A stretch of 64,000 nt of DNA from Fen-1301 sp963786395 (GCA_963786395.1 CAWAZD010000001.1:1-64000), one strand, 5' to 3'; shown: positions 8,515 through 17,826, numbered from the stretch's first letter. Notes: generated by a model not told the origin, from the sequence alone. A program made the numbers and translations.

Positions 8515-9768
8515 TTATGCTGACTTTCGATCAGTCTCGAGGAAAATAGGTTCGGAATTAAAATCAACAACGTCACGGGTTATAATACATTTTTCAATGT
8601 TTTCCTTTTCCGGAAGATCAAACATTATATCAAGCATAAAATCTTCCACTATTGAACGCAATGCCCTGGCACCAGTTTTCCGGTCGATAGCTTTTTCAAC
8701 AATAGCGTCAACAGCAAACGGATCAAACTCTAATTCCATCCCTTCCATCAGGAACAGTTTTTTATACTGTTTAAGAATTGCATTTTTTGGATCAGTAAGT
8801 ATGCTTTTCAATGCATCTTTAGATAATGATTGTAGTGGAGCTGTTATCGGGATCCTTCCAATGAGTTCCGGGATAAGTCCATAGCGTAGGAGATCTTCCG
8901 GAAGCACAAATTTCAAAAGGTCATCATCACTTGTTTTATCTTTTAATACGTCAGAAGCAAATCCCATCTTATTCTTATTTATTCGGGCAGCAATAATTTT
9001 GTCAATGCCATCAAATGCACCACCTACAATAAAAAGAATATTTTTTGTATTAATGTTAATTAAACTTTGTTCCGGATGTTTTCTTCCTCCTTTTGGTGGG
9101 ACACCAGCTATTGTTCCCTCAAGAATTTTCAGGAGTGCCTGTTGTACGCCTTCGCCAGAAACATCCCTGGTAATAGATGTACTTTCACTCTTACGTGCAA
9201 TCTTATCTATCTCATCAATATAAACAATTCCTTTTTGAGCACGGTCGAGATTATAATCTGCAGCCTGCAGCAGATGCACGAGTACAGTTTCGACATCGTC
9301 ACCCACATAGCCGGCTTCGGTTAATGTAGTTGCATCGGCAATTGCGAAAGGCACGTCAAGAATTTTTGCCAGAGTCTGAGCAAGAAGAGTCTTGCCGACA
9401 CCAGTTGGTCCTATAAGAAGAATATTGCTTTTTTCAATTTCAACGTCATCAAGTTCGAAAAAGGAACCTCTAGAGTTAATTCTTTTATAGTGATTGTAAA
9501 CGGCAACAGACAAAACCTTTTTTGCACGGTCCTGACCTATGACATATTCATCCAATGTTTTTTTTAAGGAAATTGGAGAATGTAACTGGAACCCTTTGGT
9601 CTTATTGTTGTTATAAGCAGCAAGATTATTTTTCAGAATGTCAACACTACTACCGATGCATATATCGCAGATATATACATCTGGTCCCGCAATCATACTA
9701 CCTACTTCACTGCCATCTCGTCCGCAAAACGAGCACTTCACTATTTTTTGATTTTGTTTCTTTGCCAT
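8515..9768 (-). CDS. clpX: ATP-dependent Clp protease ATP-binding subunit ClpX
   Basis: A full-length 417-residue AAA+ unfoldase. The N-terminal C4 zinc finger is present (Cys12, Cys15, Cys34, Cys37), followed by Walker A GPTGVGKT (120-127), the GYVG pore loop, Walker B IVYIDEIDKI, the RDVSGEGVQQALLK segment and the C-terminal small domain (RKTGARALRSIVE). ClpX unfolds tagged substrates and feeds them to ClpP. The ClpP-docking tripeptide, usually IGF, reads MGF here (NKNKMGFAS), a conservative change. clpP is not adjacent as it is in many genomes. The gene starts 8 bp after the stop of a TPR lipoprotein-like gene and is probably cotranscribed with it. Confidence 0.98.
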   Translation of the reverse strand: MAKKQNQKIVKCSFCGRDGSEVGSMIAGPDVYICDICIGSSVDILKNNLAAYNNNKTKGFQLHSPISLKKTLDEYVIGQDRAKKVLSVAVYNHYKRINSRGSFFELDDVEIEKSNILLIGPTGVGKTLLAQTLAKILDVPFAIADATTLTEAGYVGDDVETVLVHLLQAADYNLDRAQKGIVYIDEIDKIARKSESTSITRDVSGEGVQQALLKILEGTIAGVPPKGGRKHPEQSLININTKNILFIVGGAFDGIDKIIAARINKNKMGFASDVLKDKTSDDDLLKFVLPEDLLRYGLIPELIGRIPITAPLQSLSKDALKSILTDPKNAILKQYKKLFLMEGMELEFDPFAVDAIVEKAIDRKTGARALRSIVEDFMLDIMFDLPEKENIEKCIITRDVVDFNSEPIFLETDRKSA

Positions 9769-9776
9769 TCTGATCT

Positions 9777-11615
9777 CTAACTAAGTTTACTTTTTAATTT
9801 ATTTATTAATTCTCTTGAATTATCAAGATAAATAGAATTCGGGAATTTTGCCAATAAGCCCTCATATGTTTCAATTGCCCTGGAACTGTCCTTTTTGCCA
9901 TACTGGTAAATATTCCCTAGCAAATATAACGCTTTATCAGAATAGATGTTCTTCTCTTTTTCATCCGAAATTGCATTTAATAGTTTAATGGAAGAATCAT
10001 AGCTGTCCAAGGCAATATCCATTTCAGCAACCCTCAGTTTTGCAAGACTTTGTAAAACAAAAGCTTTCTGGTTTTGAGAAATAATAAGGTAATTCTCTCT
10101 AGCCTTGCTGAATTTCTTTTGTTCTGAAAGTAGTTCGGCAGAAGCAAAAATTACCAGGTTAGACGAATCATTCATCATTGTGTTCAGAAATAATGAAGTT
10201 TCAAGAGCTTCGTTTGAATAATTATCCTTATAATTAGTGACCACAAGCGAAAGTATATTCCTTGCTGCCGGGAAATCACCCTCGTAAAATAATATCCTGC
10301 CAAGTCTAAAGCGGGCATAATTCATATCTTCATCAGGCACATTTCTAGTAATAAGTTTTTCAAACATTTCACGGCTTTTCCGAACATCCCCCTCCCGAAG
10401 GTAAATATCGCCTAATTCTTCGTAGGCTTTTATCGAAAAACCAGAATTCGGTGAATCGGAAATCAGCACGTTTAAAATCTTTTTTGCCCCGGTAATGTCA
10501 TTCAGCCTTGTAGCCTGAAGTATTCCTATCCTTAGCAAAGCCTCATTGGCAGGCTCGGAATGGGGGAAGATTTTTACAATTTCATTAAAAGCATTAATAA
10601 CTTTATTTACATTTCCCGGATCCCCATTTATATCTAACTTGTATGGTTTCCACGAGTTATTTGCTTCATTTTCATTATCAAGGAGAGCTTCCAGTGATTT
10701 GGCAAAACCTAATTTAGCACTTGGAATAACAGGAGATGAAGAATATTTACCAATGATATCGCTGTATACATTTGATGCAAGCTTGAATTGATGTTCATTA
10801 AAAAGATTTTGTGCAAAATTTATTAATTCAAACCCCTGATTTTTAAGTTTAGAATCTATTTCTATATAAACATCATAAGCCTTTTCGTATGATTTATCCA
10901 TCATATATAATGAAGCAAGAATATAGTATGTGTTTATATTATCGTTATTCCGGTTTTTTTCAAATACTTCAATGGTTGATTTCAGAGCGTCCACTTTATT
11001 AACATATGATAATATTCGTTGTTGCACTGCCTGATACTGATCGGGATTTTTAATCACAATAAACAAATATTCTTCAGCTGCATCTTTATATTGCATAGTA
11101 AGGGAATATAAATTGGCAAGGTCATATGAAAAATAGAGCGGATTGTCGGTGATTTTTTTGCCATCCCTAAGATATTCGATAGCCTTTTCAAAAGCACGCC
11201 TTTCAATTGCATAGTTAGCCATCAACCGGTAATTCATAGGATTTGTAGGGACTTTAGTTAATCCTTCATCCCAAATGGAAAACGCTTTTTTTTCATCACC
11301 GGTGAGATAATATGTTGAGCCAATTAAACCGTAAATGTTTATATCCTGTGGGGTTACAGTGAGTCGCTGATTCAATAATTTCAATGAAGCATCATACAAT
11401 TTCAGGGAAATATATACTCTATTGAGGGCAGTAAAATATTGGATATTTGACGGGTTGCGTTTATACAGCTCCTCAAATATTTCTTTAGCCTTAGCCGGGG
11501 AGCCTGACTGATCATAATTTTCTCCGAGTAAATAACGATTGTTGTCGTCATTTGAGAACTGGCAGAACAAACTGGCAGTAGAAAAGAAAACCAAGGCATA
11601 AAGTAATTTCAGCAT
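9777..11615 (-). CDS. Secreted tetratricopeptide-repeat protein
   Basis: I start the gene at the ATG at 11615, which opens a signal peptide (MLKLLYALVFFSTASLFCQ) and yields 612 residues; the 58 codons upstream in frame are translated repeat DNA. The rest is a solenoid of TPR units (for example YLLGENYDQSGSPAKAKEIF, LYSLTMQYKDAAEEYLFIV, ALYLLGNIYQYGKKDSSRAI) with the YbgF/BamD-like spacing typical of periplasmic scaffolds. It is probably a periplasmic protein-interaction platform. It lies directly upstream of clpX (8 bp gap), but no functional link between the two is known to me. Confidence 0.88.
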   Translation of the reverse strand: MLKLLYALVFFSTASLFCQFSNDDNNRYLLGENYDQSGSPAKAKEIFEELYKRNPSNIQYFTALNRVYISLKLYDASLKLLNQRLTVTPQDINIYGLIGSTYYLTGDEKKAFSIWDEGLTKVPTNPMNYRLMANYAIERRAFEKAIEYLRDGKKITDNPLYFSYDLANLYSLTMQYKDAAEEYLFIVIKNPDQYQAVQQRILSYVNKVDALKSTIEVFEKNRNNDNINTYYILASLYMMDKSYEKAYDVYIEIDSKLKNQGFELINFAQNLFNEHQFKLASNVYSDIIGKYSSSPVIPSAKLGFAKSLEALLDNENEANNSWKPYKLDINGDPGNVNKVINAFNEIVKIFPHSEPANEALLRIGILQATRLNDITGAKKILNVLISDSPNSGFSIKAYEELGDIYLREGDVRKSREMFEKLITRNVPDEDMNYARFRLGRILFYEGDFPAARNILSLVVTNYKDNYSNEALETSLFLNTMMNDSSNLVIFASAELLSEQKKFSKARENYLIISQNQKAFVLQSLAKLRVAEMDIALDSYDSSIKLLNAISDEKEKNIYSDKALYLLGNIYQYGKKDSSRAIETYEGLLAKFPNSIYLDNSRELINKLKSKLS

Positions 11616-11665
11616 AACATCAAAAATAATAAAATATGGAGTCGATACAATGGAGAAAAGAGGAA

Positions 11666-11681
11666 TGGAGTGGTGGAGTAT
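11666..11681 (+). repeat. Dispersed repeat TGGAGTGGTGGAGTAT, copy 1
   Basis: An identical 16-mer occurs at 14780-14795, and the following bases (TTGGAATAATGG) resemble TTGGAGTAATC at 14896-14906. It is low-complexity, GGA-rich and confined to spacers, which suggests a dispersed intergenic repeat family. Confidence 0.6.
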
Positions 11682-12167
11682 TGGAATAATGGATGAATGG
11701 AAGAAGGCAGAAAGGATTGATGGAGTAACCCATAGAGAAAGTTGAGGGAAAACCGTCTTAAATGGAAATATTGTATTGTTGACATACACATCACGAATGA
11801 GATTCAGGAGTCTGTAACGTGTTGTAAAATAAGAAATTAGTTTTTATTATCATAGTTTATGCCATAGTAATGTAAGCCGCGGAATTAACTGACGGCTCAC
11901 TACATTAGATTCAAACGGGAAGATAAAAGGACTAACCGGAAAATTTTCGTTATTTCAATAATAATTAAATCGCGGTAAGGGGGTACATATGATTCTCACA
12001 TTCAGGAAAGGAGTGAGAGGCCGGAATTCTCATTTGGGGGAAAAGTTAGTCTATTGGGATATGGTTTTCAGTATTAAAATGTTTGTTTTTGTTTGGCACG
12101 ATAACTGTTGTTTTAATAGTTGAATAGAGATTGAAGCCCACCGAAACTAAAAACTTCCAATTCCAAA

Positions 12168-12210
12168 TGGCTCACAAATGGCTCTTATCTGGCTCACACG
12201 TGGCTCTTTT
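12168..12210 (+). repeat. 11-bp tandem repeat, four units
   Basis: Four head-to-tail units each begin TGGCTC (at 12168, 12179, 12190 and 12201), three of 11 bp and a last partial one. Units 1 and 3 are nearly identical (TGGCTCACAAA, TGGCTCACACG). It lies in non-coding DNA; function unknown. Confidence 0.75.
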
Positions 12211-12340
12211 AAACACCAAGCAGGACAAAAGTTTAATCAAAACATAGGTTAGGCGAAAACGGATTTATCCGGTGTCTAAATATAATCATGGAGTTTGCCA
12301 CCGTCTTTTTTAACTTGCATTTTTTGGGGTTCAAGATTAT

Positions 12341-13480
12341 TTAATAGAAAACATGGAACTGGATTACAAATGCATCATTGTTAATGCTTGGGTGCTCCAT
12401 TTGGATTCTGTATTGCGGAAGAATTTCCATAAATGAATACGGATAAAAAGCTCCTCCGATTACTACTCTTGAAACATCATTATTAGCTGTATTTGTAGAC
12501 GGATCAAAACGATCGTATCGAACAATGGCTTCTACTCCTTTAACTATTTTATATGAAGCTTCAATCATTATTGCTGTTGTAATTGAATCGGTTATAAGAT
12601 AACTCTTTGCCATATCATATTCTGCGAGGATTGCAAAATCGCCAATTCCGATTCCAACAAAAGGTCCGTACATATTCGTTATAGGTGAAGGTGGAACTAG
12701 AGGTTGAATAGCTGGAGACCTAAATCTTTGAAACGATCCTCCGAAAAGCAAATTGACATTATCTCCTATTGATGGATTAAACTGGATTCTACCCGTGTAT
12801 GAAGGATCGTTAGTTAATAAAGCCTGCGGAGTACGGCCAAGTGGTCGGCCAACGCTAGCTGTTAAAAATGCATAATCTCCAATATAAACGCCTGCCTCGA
12901 TTCCTGTTTCTGTATAATATGGATCATAAATTAATCCTTGTTTTCTTCCGGCTATAGAAGTAATAAAACCTAGGTCTCCACCTCTAGTATATGCGGTATG
13001 ATCATCAATTCTGATTCCGAAATTTGGGATAAATGTACCACCCTTAAAATAGCCGCCATTAGGCAAAATCTGAGCAATACCATAACCTTCCCAGACAGAA
13101 TTAATATAGTCATATCGAGCAAATGCTTTAAATTTTTCAGACAGGTCTACACTGGTATAAAGAAGACCCGCCATGTTCTGGAAATCGATTCTTTTTGAAT
13201 CTCCAAGGGATCCAAGAAGCTGTCCTCTGATGTCGAAGCCGAATCTAATATTTTCGCCAATTTTATTGGACATTTTGAACTCTTCATCGGGAGAAACCAT
13301 TGCTAATTTATCCCGGCTCATTTTCCATCCTTTGTCATTTCTCATTTCACCACCAGTAGGGTTTACATGGCAGTCGATGCAGTTTCCACCTGTGCTTAGA
13401 GAAAAACGGGGGAATGAAAATGATTTGTCTGTGAAAAGGATTGTTAAAATGGCAAGTAAAAGGAGAGATTTTTTTCTCAT
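12341..13480 (-). CDS. Outer-membrane beta-barrel protein with one N-terminal c-type heme motif
   Basis: A 379-residue protein with a signal peptide (MRKKSLLLLAILTILFTDKSFS) followed at once by a CxxCH heme c attachment site (CIDCH, Cys34, Cys37, His38) in the context STGGNCIDCHVNPTGG. The remaining 320 residues show alternating amphipathic strands with Gly-Asp turns (RFGFDIRGQLLG, KAFARYDYINSVWEGYG, YDMAKSYLITDS) and end in an aromatic residue (IQFHVFY), as expected for an outer-membrane porin. A porin carrying a single heme could pass electrons across the outer membrane or contact periplasmic cytochromes; that is inference. No multiheme cytochrome gene is adjacent. The gene stands alone and diverges from dxr. 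Confidence 0.85.
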   Translation of the reverse strand: MRKKSLLLLAILTILFTDKSFSFPRFSLSTGGNCIDCHVNPTGGEMRNDKGWKMSRDKLAMVSPDEEFKMSNKIGENIRFGFDIRGQLLGSLGDSKRIDFQNMAGLLYTSVDLSEKFKAFARYDYINSVWEGYGIAQILPNGGYFKGGTFIPNFGIRIDDHTAYTRGGDLGFITSIAGRKQGLIYDPYYTETGIEAGVYIGDYAFLTASVGRPLGRTPQALLTNDPSYTGRIQFNPSIGDNVNLLFGGSFQRFRSPAIQPLVPPSPITNMYGPFVGIGIGDFAILAEYDMAKSYLITDSITTAIMIEASYKIVKGVEAIVRYDRFDPSTNTANNDVSRVVIGGAFYPYSFMEILPQYRIQMEHPSINNDAFVIQFHVFY

Positions 13481-13634
13481 AATTTTCCTTCTAAAGTTTG
13501 TTCTATAAATAAGTTATGGCTTAGTAGATAATTAATGAAAAAAGTGCCGGTATGATGTGCCTTTACACACGTATAATAATCCATTGTTTAAGAAATCTGT
13601 AATAATTAACTTAGTTGTTACTTTTTAAAGAAAT

Positions 13635-14777
13635 ATGAAGAAAATTTTAGTACTGGGCTCAACCGGGTCCATCGGAATCAACTCACTTAATGTTATAAGA
13701 AACTTTCCGGATAAATTTAAAGTTTCTATACTAACGGTTAATACCAAAATTGACCTTCTTGAAAGACAGATTGAGGAGTTCAAACCGGAATGTGTAGTAG
13801 TTAAAGAAGAAGGTCCTGCAGGAATTTTAAAGAAAAGAATAAAAGGAAATACTGAAGTTCTTACAGGAATAGATGGATTATGTGTAGTTGCCAGGGAATA
13901 TGACTATGATGTTTTTATAGGTGCGATGGTTGGTTCAGCAGGGCTTGCCCCAACTATTGAAGCCATAAAAAGAGGAAAGCGGATAGCTCTTGCTAATAAA
14001 GAAACCTTGGTTGTCGCAGGTGAATTAGTAACAAAATTATGTAAAAAATGCGGGGCAGAGATTTTACCGGTGGATTCTGAACATAGTGCCATTTTCCAGT
14101 GCCTTATAGGTGAAAAAAATGATTTCATTGAAAAAATTCTTCTAACTGCTTCAGGCGGCCCGTTCTTAAATAAAAAGAAAGAGGATTTTCTTAATGTAAC
14201 AGTTGCTGAAGCATTAAACCATCCCAATTGGAAAATGGGAAATAAAATAACTATAGATTCAGCTTCAATGATGAATAAAGGTCTTGAAGTAATTGAAGCA
14301 AAGTGGTTGTTTGATATAAATCAGGACAAAATAGAGGTGATAATTCATCCTCAGTCAATTGTTCATTCAATGGTTCAGTTTGTTGATGGTTCAATAAAAG
14401 CCCAGATGGGATTGCCTGATATGAAACTTCCTATTCAATATGCTTTGACTTATCCGGAAAGAGTTCAGAATAATTTTGCAAGAACAAATCTAACTGCAAT
14501 CGGTCAGCTTAACTTTTATGAACCCGATCTGGATAAATTTGAATGTCTCAAACTTGCATATTTGGCGTTGGAAGCGGGCGGAAATGCACCCTGTATATTG
14601 AATGCCGCTAATGAAATTGCTGTGGATAAATTCCTGAAAGGCATAATTAAGTTTTCAAGGATTCCATACATAATTAGCAAATCACTTGAAGTGATTGAAA
14701 GACATTTGCATCCGGATCTTGAGGTAATATTCAATTGTGACAGGCTGACAAGGGAATATGCGGCGGGGTTGAGCTGA
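13635..14777 (+). CDS. dxr: 1-deoxy-D-xylulose 5-phosphate reductoisomerase
   Basis: A 380-residue enzyme of the MEP isoprenoid pathway that converts DXP to 2-C-methyl-D-erythritol 4-phosphate with NADPH. Visible landmarks are the dinucleotide-binding GSTGSIG at residues 8-14, NKETLVVAGE, the metal-binding PVDSEHSAIFQC, the flexible-loop region ASGGPF, and the catalytic block HPNWKMGNKITIDSASMMNKGLEVIEA (split here: HPNWKMG and SASMMNKGLEV). Length is normal for the family. In many genomes dxr is directly followed by rseP; here the pair is kept but separated by a 418-bp repeat-rich spacer. Confidence 0.98.
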   Translation: MKKILVLGSTGSIGINSLNVIRNFPDKFKVSILTVNTKIDLLERQIEEFKPECVVVKEEGPAGILKKRIKGNTEVLTGIDGLCVVAREYDYDVFIGAMVGSAGLAPTIEAIKRGKRIALANKETLVVAGELVTKLCKKCGAEILPVDSEHSAIFQCLIGEKNDFIEKILLTASGGPFLNKKKEDFLNVTVAEALNHPNWKMGNKITIDSASMMNKGLEVIEAKWLFDINQDKIEVIIHPQSIVHSMVQFVDGSIKAQMGLPDMKLPIQYALTYPERVQNNFARTNLTAIGQLNFYEPDLDKFECLKLAYLALEAGGNAPCILNAANEIAVDKFLKGIIKFSRIPYIISKSLEVIERHLHPDLEVIFNCDRLTREYAAGLS

Positions 14778-14779
14778 AT

Positions 14780-14795
14780 TGGAGTGGTGGAGTAT
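14780..14795 (+). repeat. Dispersed repeat TGGAGTGGTGGAGTAT, copy 2
   Basis: A 16-base identical copy of 11666-11681, starting two bases after the dxr stop codon. Confidence 0.6.
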
Positions 14796-14837
14796 ACAAT
14801 AAAGGTATTGCCTCCATAACCAATCATTAAGAATTTG

Positions 14838-14953
14838 AGGAAAAACCACAGAGGTCACAGAGGACCACTGAGAAGAAAAGTGGTCATTAGCAGTATTGGA
14901 GTAATCAAAAAAGGCGTTGTTATAAATACGCTGCATGCTCTGTGGTTTTTCCT
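14838..14953. repeat. 116-bp element with perfect 16-bp terminal inverted repeats
   Basis: AGGAAAAACCACAGAG at 14838-14853 is the exact reverse complement of CTCTGTGGTTTTTCCT at 14938-14953. Inside, CACAGAGG is repeated (ACCACAGAGGTCACAGAGGACCACTGAG). There is no coding capacity. The size and ends would fit a miniature inverted-repeat element or a REP-like palindromic unit; no target-site duplication is evident. Confidence 0.7.
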
Positions 14954-14985
14954 AAATAACAAATGAGGAAAAGCAACCCCTTTTA

Positions 14986-15005
14986 TCCCCCTTTGGTAAG
15001 GGGGA
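14986..15005. repeat. Perfect 8-bp hairpin (TCCCCCTT/AAGGGGGA)
   Basis: TCCCCCTT, loop TGGT, AAGGGGGA. It is followed by AATTTAAT rather than a T-run, so it is better called a palindromic repeat than a clear terminator for dxr. Confidence 0.55.
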
Positions 15006-15033
15006 ATTTAATCACCCGGAATGATAATTATAA

Positions 15034-15084
15034 TGTCATTTCGTTTTCAATAAGGCAAAGCTTTATTATTTCCTCAGAATGACA
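15034..15084. repeat. Inverted repeat TGTCATT/AATGACA
   Basis: Seven-base arms at 15034-15040 and 15078-15084 enclose 37 bp with the TGTCATTTCG and TCCTCAGAATGACA wording seen in widespread bacterial intergenic repeats. Its assignment to a family is from pattern memory only. Confidence 0.4.
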
Positions 15085-15195
15085 AGTTTAATGGGGGAAT
15101 GGGAAGGAAGTTTTGGGATTACATGTTTTTGATTTTTTTAATTATATATTAACGATTTAGAAATACAGATTTTAGATTAAGGAGAAGCCCCGTTC

Positions 15196-16560
15196 ATGTC
15201 GTATATTATTTATTTTGCAATAACAATTGGTATCCTTGTTTTTATACATGAATTCGGACATTTTGCCGCCGCAAAACTTTGCGGTATGAGAGCCGATATA
15301 TTTGCAATCGGATTTGGTAAAAGATTATTCGGATGGAATAAAATAACCGGATTTACATTCGGCGAGCTTCCAAAGGATTTTGACGGATTGGGAAATACTG
15401 ATTACAGACTCAGTCTGCTGCCGCTCGGAGGATATGTCAAAATAGCTGGAATGGTAGATGAATCATTTGATACCAAGTTTGCAAATGAAGTACCTCAGCC
15501 ATATGAATTCAGGGCACGGCCAATATGGCAGAAAGTAATTGTAATTACAGCAGGGGTAATAATGAATCTTCTGCTTGCATGGGTAATATTTTGGGGAGCT
15601 AATTTCTTTCAGGGGAAAGAGATAACCAAAACAACAAAAATCGCTTATGTAGAACCAGGTTCTGCTGCAGATTCCTCTGGTTTTAAGACAGGCGATAAGA
15701 TTATTTCGATAAACAAAGTTAAAGTAGATAACTGGGGGGATTTAAGATGCCCAGATGTTTATTCACACATTCGGTGAAAATTTAAATGTTAATCTGCTAA
15801 GGAATGGGGAGATAGTAAATCTTAAAATCCCAAGAAAAAAAATTCCGGATATTGAAACAGCTAAAACAGGAAAGATTTATTTAGTTCCTGATGGAGAAAG
15901 GACAACAATCGGAGAGGTTGTAAAACATAGTCCGGCAGAACAAGCAAAAATTAAAACAGGAGATATATTTCTCAGACTAAATAATGAACCTGTTTTTACA
16001 ATGAGCAGATTGTAGGAATAATTTCATCAAATAAAGGAAAGGAAATTCCACTGCAGGTACTTAGAGGAAAGGATACAGTTAATCTTGCAGTTACACCCGG
16101 AAATGATGGCAAAATAGGAACAGCTTTAGTACCTGTATTTTCAGGACCAATTGAATATAAGACCTATGGTTTTTTCAGCTCAATTTATATGGGCTATGAT
16201 AATATTGTAACGATGACTAAGCTGATGTTCGAAATGTTTAGGAAAGTATTTAGCGGTCAAATAGCTTTCGGTAAAGCATTCGGTGGCCCTATTAAAATAG
16301 CCCAGGCCGCTACTTCATCTGCGGATGCAGGTATAGCAAGTTATTTATTTTTTCTTGCAATATTGAGTTTGAGTCTTGCGATTATCAATATTATGCCGTT
16401 CCCCGTGTTAGATGGAGGGCATTTATTGATTATAGTTATTGAAGGCATTATTAAAAGGGAAATTCCGGTAAAGATTAAGGTGGGAATTCAAAATGTCGGG
16501 TTTGTTATTCTCCTACTTCTTATGGCATTTATATTATATAACGACTTCCTCAACCTTTGA
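15196..16560 (+). CDS. rseP: Site-2 metalloprotease RseP, interrupted by two compensating frameshifts
   Basis: Three reading-frame pieces (15196-15777, about 15745-16015, 16009-16560) together make one RseP of about 455 residues. The first has the zinc site HEFGH (residues 19-23) in a transmembrane helix, FGF/GYVKIAGM and a second membrane span, then a PDZ domain (GSAADSSGFKTGDKIISIN). The second carries the next PDZ segment (SPAEQAKIKTGDIFLRLNN) and the third the C-terminal NIMPFPVLDGG zinc-ligand motif and last helix. Frame changes are +1 near 15746 (after NWGDL) and -1 near 16008 (FTMS/QIVGIIS). RseP cleaves anti-sigma factors and signal-peptide remnants inside the membrane; an anti-sigma candidate lies at 27826. 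The shifts cancel in frame, so sequencing error is the simplest reading, though a damaged gene is possible. Confidence 0.88.
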
Positions 16561-16753
16561 GGGAGCCGTTTATCATTTTATAAAACCATAAATACTAAAC
16601 TAATCAGTTTTTACGCACTATTAAACTATTTTGCTATTTATAGAAATCAATTTTCTTTTTAGCATGATACGATTATATTAGATGCATACAAAAACGATTA
16701 GTTCTACAGTCAATGGAAACAATGAAAATGTTCCTACTAAAATTATGAAGCGA

Positions 16754-17826
16754 TGCATTAAACAGGTCATATAGGATTAAGAACCTATTGGATTTGTCAG
16801 CTTTCAGGATGGTTTCTTTATGCGATCCTGAACATAATAGCAATGTTTTCTTTTGACCTTTTTTCCTGTAAAAAGATTATTGTTTTTATTTTCCTTTGTT
16901 TTGCAGGAATAAGTTTTACTCATATTCTTAGTAATATTATTAATAAATATTTCATGGACGGACATTTCCCTTAAAAAAATTATCCCCCGTGTATTAATAT
17001 CTAGTATTTCTATAGGCATTATTCTTTTCATTTTATATTTCGGCTCAAATTTACTTGTGGGAAATATTGAGTCTTTCTAAAATAAATGCAGGATCGGCTT
17101 TGGTGTGGGTTTCAAACCTGAGCAGTGTTATTCTTTTGTGGTCACTTATTTATTTCTCCGTTCATTTTTTTGAGAATTACAAACGGGTTGAAATTGAATC
17201 ACTTATATGGGAGGCGGCGGTAAAGGATTTTGAACTGAAAACCTTAAAGTCTCAGCTCAATCCGCATTTCATGTTCAATGCAATGAACAGTATCAGGGCG
17301 TTAATTGAAGAAGATCCAGAAAATGCCAAGACTGCTTTAACAAAACTTTCCAACATACTAAGATACTCGCTTAAAATGGAAAGAAATGAAACCGTGCCAT
17401 TGGAAGAAGAGATGCAAACTGTGGCTGATTATCTAGCCTTAGAGGGTATCCGGTTTGAGGAAAGATTAAATTATTCAATAGATATTGATCCCCGTACTAA
17501 AAATATTGAGATTCCGCCTATGATGATTCAGACACTTGTTGAAAACGGCATTAAACATGGTGTTTCAAAAAGAACAGAAGGGGGGAAAATAGAAATATTA
17601 ATCCAAACTTAACGGGTCTTATTTAATCATCCAGATAAAGAACAGTGGAAAAATTGATGTGGATTCTCTTCGTAATTCTAAGGGGTTCGGCATTGATAAT
17701 ACAAAACAGAGATTAAATCTTATTTATGGGGAAAACGCAAAATTTACAATTCAAAATGAACTTCCAAATGAAGTAATTGCTGAAATAAAAATTCCAACCG
17801 GAGGTAAAGTAAATGAAAGCAATTAA
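16754..17826 (+). pseudogene. LytS-type membrane sensor histidine kinase, frameshifted several times
   Basis: The kinase can be read only by joining frames: RTYWICQLSGWFLYAIL from 16780, then WTDISLKKIIPRVLISS from 16955, then LSKINAGSALVWVSN from about 17070, then GSYLIIQIKNSG from 17614 to the stop at 17826. Each step is +1. The joined protein has four predicted membrane helices, the His_kinase box LKSQLNPHFMFNAMNS (His in PHFMFN), and a HATPase domain (VENGIKHG, GFGIDNTKQRL). The start is uncertain; an ATG at 16754 is out of frame with the first clear segment, and the TTG at 17055 merely opens the third piece. It overlaps the regulator gene by 14 bp. It is either a decayed two-component system or a victim of base-call errors. 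Confidence 0.8.

Larger units (their letters stand above)
11616..12340. other. 725-bp repeat-bearing intergenic region, no convincing gene
   Basis: This spacer is upstream of the TPR-clpX transcription unit and downstream of the heme-barrel gene. It holds a copy of the repeat TGGAGTGGTGGAGTAT (11666-11681), an imperfect hairpin at 11868-11907 (TAATGTA/TACATTA and AGCCG/CGGCT with a three-base bulge), a CTCAC/GTGAG stem near 11994-12016 and an 11-bp tandem repeat (12168-12210). A 44-codon frame at 11989-12123 follows a G-rich SD-like tract but has no recognisable sequence. No promoter could be assigned with confidence. Confidence 0.6.
14778..15195. other. 418-bp intergenic repeat cluster between dxr and rseP
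   Basis: No gene is seen. The spacer is packed with unrelated short repeats: the dispersed 16-mer TGGAGTGGTGGAGTAT (14780-14795), a 116-bp block with 16-bp terminal inverted repeats (14838-14953), a hairpin at 14986-15005 and TGTCATT/AATGACA arms (15034-15084). An A/T-rich stretch then leads into the rseP start, where AAGGAGAAG at 15179-15187 is a strong ribosome-binding site. Confidence 0.7.

Noticed and set aside
8597..8884. Plus-strand open frame of 95 codons inside clpX
   Set aside because: Antisense shadow of a highly conserved gene with Ser-rich non-native composition and no ribosome-binding site; the same holds for 8999-9223 and 9067-9324.
11989..12123. 44-codon open frame with G-rich upstream tract
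   Set aside because: No signal, motif or recognisable family; composition is unlike that of neighbouring genes. Kept only as a note in the spacer.
14986..15005. Terminator of dxr
   Set aside because: The hairpin lies over 200 bp past the stop and lacks a T-run; it is listed as a repeat instead.
17055..17612. Independent 185-residue kinase starting at TTG 17055
   Set aside because: Sequence upstream in other frames encodes the family's missing membrane helices (RTYWICQLSGW, KKIIPRVLISS), so this is one piece of a frameshifted gene.
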